From Sporocytophaga myxococcoides DSM 11118 (GTDB taxonomy: Bacteria > Bacteroidota > Bacteroidia > Cytophagales > Cytophagaceae), in assembly GCF_000426725.1 (NCBI RefSeq), contig NZ_AUFX01000005.1, positions 124,001 through 188,000 on the forward strand: DNA of 64,000 bases. Direction: 5' to 3'. Below are positions 60,784-64,000 of this stretch, in pieces. A program made the translations under genes and the position numbers. The first letter of the stretch is position 1; every line of letters starts with the position of its first letter. Under the pieces are notes generated by a model. It saw nothing but the letters and a program-made list of their open reading frames with translations. It did not search any database and was not told the origin of the DNA.

Positions 60784-63552
60784 ATGATGAAGTCCTTTTT
60801 AGACTTTCAGAAAAAACTAAAGCCAGAAGTGGCGAAGTATACAGAGAGTGTAAGCTCTAATTACTCATTCAAATTAGCATTATCATTTTTTTATTTAATG
60901 GAAAATAGCTGGAATCCTGAACGGGAGCGTGTGAAACAATACAGAGAAAGTATTGGATGGAAAAAGTGGGGACCATATTTAACAGAACGTCAATGGGGCA
61001 CTGTAAGAGAAGATTATAGTACTTCTGGAAGTGCCTGGGAGTTTATCTCTCATGATATGGCCCGAAGTAGGGCCTATAGATGGGGAGAAGAAGGCATTGC
61101 AGGTATTTCAGATAATAAATCATTACTGTGTTTTGCCCTGGCACTTTGGAATGGTGAAGACCCTATACTGAAAGAGAGACTTTATGGTCTTTCAGGAAAC
61201 GAGGGGAATCACGGAGAAGATTGCAAGGAGTTATATTATTACCTTGATAATACGCCCTCACATTCTTATATGAAAATGCTCTACAAGTATCCTCAAAGGG
61301 CATTCCCTTATGATAAAATAGTAGCGGAAAATGGGAAAAGAACAAAGGCTGATCCGGAATATGAAATTCTGGAAACAGGAGTATTTGATGATAATCGCTA
61401 CTATGATGTTTTCATTGAATATGCAAAAGCTGACAAGGAAGATATCTTAGTAAAAATAAGCGTTACAAACAGGGGAGATGATCATTGCAAGCTCACAGTT
61501 TTACCTACTGTCTGGCTGAGGAATACATGGTCCTGGGATAACAAAACTTTTAAACCTGGAATGCAGGCCATTTCTAATGAGGAGATTTACATAAAATACA
61601 GGCCAGATAAATCTTTTCATTTGTATGCAGAAAATCACAACAGATCATTCCTCTTTTGCGATAATGAAACCAACTATAAACGATTATACAATTTCGCCAA
61701 CTCTACTGCTTATTGTAAGGATGGCATTAATGATTATATAGTTAATGGCAAGGCAGGAGCTGTAAACTTTAAAGAAGGAACTAAAGCTTCAGCATTTTAT
61801 GAACTTGATTTTGCGCCGGGAGAAACAAAGGTGATCAAACTCAGACTTGCTGATAAATCACATCAAGGAGCATTTGAAGAGTTTGATGATATATTCAGGT
61901 TGAGGTTAAATGAAGCGGATGCATTTTATAATGACTTACAGAAGAATGTTGCAGACCCGGAGCTGAAAATGATCCAGCGTCAGTCATATGCAGGAATGTT
62001 ATGGAGCAAGCAATTTTATTACTTTAATGTAAATCAATGGCTTGAAGGTGATCCTGGCCAACCAGCACCTCCTGAAGAAAGAAAGCATAAACGAAACAGT
62101 CAATGGAGGCATTTGAGTAATTCCAATATTATCTCTATGCCGGATAAATGGGAATATCCATGGTATGCTGCTTGGGATCTTGCGTTTCATTGTATTCCTC
62201 TTGCGCGACTAGATCCTAATTTCGCAAAGAGACAACTGGTAGTGCTGCTGAGAGAATATTATATGCATCCAAACGGACAAATTCCTGCATATGAATGGAA
62301 CTTCAGTGATGTTAACCCTCCTGTACATGCCTGGGCAGCATATAAAGTATATCAGATAGATAAAGAGTTTACCGGAAAAGGTGACTATGATTTTCTGGAG
62401 AAAGTACTTCATAAACTCTTGCTTAACTTTACTTGGTGGGTAAACCAAAAAGACATTAGCGGTAACAATATCTTTGAAGGTGGTTTTCTCGGCCTGGATA
62501 ATATCGGAGTGTTTGACAGAAGTCAGAAACTTCCTACCGGAGGATATCTTGAGCAAGCCGATGGCACAAGCTGGATGGCGATGTATTCATTGAACCTCCT
62601 TAAGATTAGTACGGAGCTGGCTATGGAAAGGCCTGTTTATCAGGATGTGGCCACGAAATTCTTCGAACACTTTCTTTATATCGCTGGAGCCATTACCAAT
62701 ATTGCTGGAAAAGGTATCAGTCTTTGGGATAATGAAGATGAGTTCTTTTATGACGTGCTTCATAAGCCTGAAGGAGAAAGCATTCCTATGAAGATCAGGT
62801 CAATGGTAGGTTTGATTCCGATGTTTGCAGTGGAAACAATTGAACCGGAAATGGTATCTGAACTTCCGGATTTTAAAAGAAGATTGGAATGGGTACTGGA
62901 AAATCGTCCTGATCTTTCTGTCTTGGTTTCGAGGTGGTATGAAGCAGGAAAGGGCGAGACAAGGCTACTGTCACTACTCAGAGGTTCAAGACTAAAAAAC
63001 TTGTTAAAGAGGGCTTTGGATGAAAAAGAATTCTTATCCGACTATGGTATTCGTGCCTTATCTAAGTATCATAAGGATAAGCCTTATGAAATAAAGGTCA
63101 ATGATAATTTATTCTCAGTGAGTTACCTTCCGGGTGAATCAGATTCGAAGCTGTTCGGTGGAAATTCAAACTGGAGAGGACCCATATGGTTTCCTGTGAA
63201 CTTCCTGCTGATCGAATCTCTGAATAAATTTTACCATTATTTCGGAGATGACTATAAAGTAGAATATCCGGTAGGTTCTGGAAATCTATTAAATCTTAAT
63301 GAGATCGCTCATCATCTTGGAGATCGTCTTATTAAGTTGTTTACAATGAATGCAGAAGGTAAAAGGCCTGTATTTGGGAATGTAGACAAGTTAAACAAAG
63401 ATCCTAATTTTAAAGACTACATCCTTTTTTACGAATATTTCCACGGTGATTCAGGCAAAGGACTGGGAGCTTCTCATCAGACAGGCTGGACGGGACTTGT
63501 AAGTGAATTGATATCTCAGAAATATGAATTTCTAAATCAAAAGAAAGTTTAG
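60784..63552 (+). CDS. GH63-like glucosidase (MGH1-type)
   Basis: Cytoplasmic protein of 922 aa, no signal peptide; the second ATG at 60787 is an equally good start. It opens with MENSWNPERERVKQYRESIG and TERQWGTVREDYSTSGSAWE, followed by LWNGEDPILKERLYGLSGNEGNHGEDCKELYYYLD (read in parts) of the bacterial GH63-related 'glucosidase' family. The alpha/alpha-barrel half has KWEYPWYAAWDLAFHCIPLA, GQIPAYEWNFSDVNPPVHAW, QADGTSWMAMYSLNLL and NSNWRGPIWFPVNFLLIESL, the acidic motifs expected at the active site. Members release glucose from alpha-glucosides such as glucosylglycerate-like compounds. Specific substrate unknown. Confidence 0.85.
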   Translation: MMKSFLDFQKKLKPEVAKYTESVSSNYSFKLALSFFYLMENSWNPERERVKQYRESIGWKKWGPYLTERQWGTVREDYSTSGSAWEFISHDMARSRAYRWGEEGIAGISDNKSLLCFALALWNGEDPILKERLYGLSGNEGNHGEDCKELYYYLDNTPSHSYMKMLYKYPQRAFPYDKIVAENGKRTKADPEYEILETGVFDDNRYYDVFIEYAKADKEDILVKISVTNRGDDHCKLTVLPTVWLRNTWSWDNKTFKPGMQAISNEEIYIKYRPDKSFHLYAENHNRSFLFCDNETNYKRLYNFANSTAYCKDGINDYIVNGKAGAVNFKEGTKASAFYELDFAPGETKVIKLRLADKSHQGAFEEFDDIFRLRLNEADAFYNDLQKNVADPELKMIQRQSYAGMLWSKQFYYFNVNQWLEGDPGQPAPPEERKHKRNSQWRHLSNSNIISMPDKWEYPWYAAWDLAFHCIPLARLDPNFAKRQLVVLLREYYMHPNGQIPAYEWNFSDVNPPVHAWAAYKVYQIDKEFTGKGDYDFLEKVLHKLLLNFTWWVNQKDISGNNIFEGGFLGLDNIGVFDRSQKLPTGGYLEQADGTSWMAMYSLNLLKISTELAMERPVYQDVATKFFEHFLYIAGAITNIAGKGISLWDNEDEFFYDVLHKPEGESIPMKIRSMVGLIPMFAVETIEPEMVSELPDFKRRLEWVLENRPDLSVLVSRWYEAGKGETRLLSLLRGSRLKNLLKRALDEKEFLSDYGIRALSKYHKDKPYEIKVNDNLFSVSYLPGESDSKLFGGNSNWRGPIWFPVNFLLIESLNKFYHYFGDDYKVEYPVGSGNLLNLNEIAHHLGDRLIKLFTMNAEGKRPVFGNVDKLNKDPNFKDYILFYEYFHGDSGKGLGASHQTGWTGLVSELISQKYEFLNQKKV

Positions 63553-64000
63553 ATTCTAATAATGAGCTTGTCCGGAAAGGAATCATCAGATTCTTGTTCT
63601 CCGGACAAGTCATCTTTTGTACTCTGTATTAACCTCTTTGAATCAAGAACCTGAGTCCAAATGAAATGTTTAACTACAACCTGTTTATAGCCTTTATACT
63701 GGTGCCAGATTTGGATTTTTTGTTGATGCCTATCCACCAATTTCGGGACAGTATATCTTAAACCGCCGACCAATATTGCCATTCATAGCTAATGAAGAGT
63801 AGGCATAGAATTACATTAATCGAAAGGTTATACTGTTTTATAATTTTTGGAGTATTTGTATTTTGTAGATGTTTGTTATTTATTTTTTTATACAAGGTGT
63901 TTAGCATCACTAAGCTTTGTCGATTTTGATATGGTATTTTTCTTACAATAATTATATATAATATTTGATGGGTTAAGTTTTTTGTCGAATCAGATAAACA
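63553..64000. other. Terminal stretch with an inverted repeat and no supported gene
   Basis: A 10-bp inverted repeat, CTTGTCCGGA (63567-63576) and TCCGGACAAG (63600-63609) with a 23-base loop, lies just after the glucosidase gene. A minus-strand frame of 77 codons (63549-63782) covers it but has no recognisable signature. From about 63785 the sequence is AT-rich and holds nothing I can name. Confidence 0.5.

Noticed and set aside
63549-63782. 77-codon minus-strand frame after the glucosidase
   Set aside because: It overlaps the glucosidase stop and the inverted repeat, has no recognisable domain or promoter, and its composition is not clearly protein-like.

Overview
The window looks like a chromosomal segment of a Bacteroidota bacterium, most likely order Cytophagales (a Cytophaga/Sporocytophaga-like gliding soil bacterium; this placement is inference). 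The reasons are low GC content, several secreted proteins ending in a type IX secretion (T9SS) C-terminal sorting domain, upstream elements matching the Bacteroidota -7 consensus TAnnTTTG, few Shine-Dalgarno sequences, a small ribosomal protein THX gene, and families common in this group (DUF4112, DUF2892, PD40-OmpA, baeRF). I saw no tRNA or rRNA genes, CRISPR arrays, insertion sequences or prophage.

Region 1 (1-14.6 kb) is mostly single housekeeping or small genes. It holds an ergothioneine pair (egtB, and egtD cut by the window edge), a cysteine-less thioredoxin-like lipoprotein, a FrnE-like DsbA protein, an M48-like metalloprotease, DUF4112, a baeRF-type protein, a PD40-OmpA protein, the 48-residue ribosomal protein THX, a T9SS cargo protein and a TrpD2/YbiB-like protein. 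Neighbouring convergent genes are separated by short, often perfect hairpins, some of which contain the stop codons.

Region 2 (14.8-46.9 kb) is a large extracellular polysaccharide locus. A tightly overlapping plus-strand operon encodes a receiver protein, a pseudo-receiver/sugar-phosphate transferase fusion, a short TolC-like protein, a Wzz/GumC-like co-polymerase with a degenerate kinase domain, a GT4 glycosyltransferase, a Wzx flippase and a Wzy-type polymerase. Two GT2 enzymes follow. A minus-strand block then encodes a DUF1275 protein, a T9SS-exported polysaccharide deacetylase, two large paralogous sugar-dehydrogenase-like T9SS proteins with thrombospondin type 3 repeats, a Kelch T9SS protein and a GT2. 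Next come four paralogous parallel beta-helix proteins (two lipoproteins, one exported protein, one T9SS cargo), a hexapeptide acyltransferase and another GT2. My reading is a Wzx/Wzy-dependent exopolysaccharide system linked to its own set of surface-located modifying or binding proteins. The link between the secreted proteins and the polymer is inferred from position only.

Region 3 (47-64 kb) returns to housekeeping and stress genes: an outer-membrane protein, lysS, an RlmI-like methyltransferase, an HtrA/DegP protease, a TetR regulator whose operator is duplicated in front of a small HMA-like protein plus MFS exporter operon, a dienelactone hydrolase, a MazG-like pyrophosphohydrolase, dtd, a DUF3352-like protein with a C-terminal propeller, a small exported protein and a GH63-like glucosidase. 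The last ~450 bases have no gene I can support.
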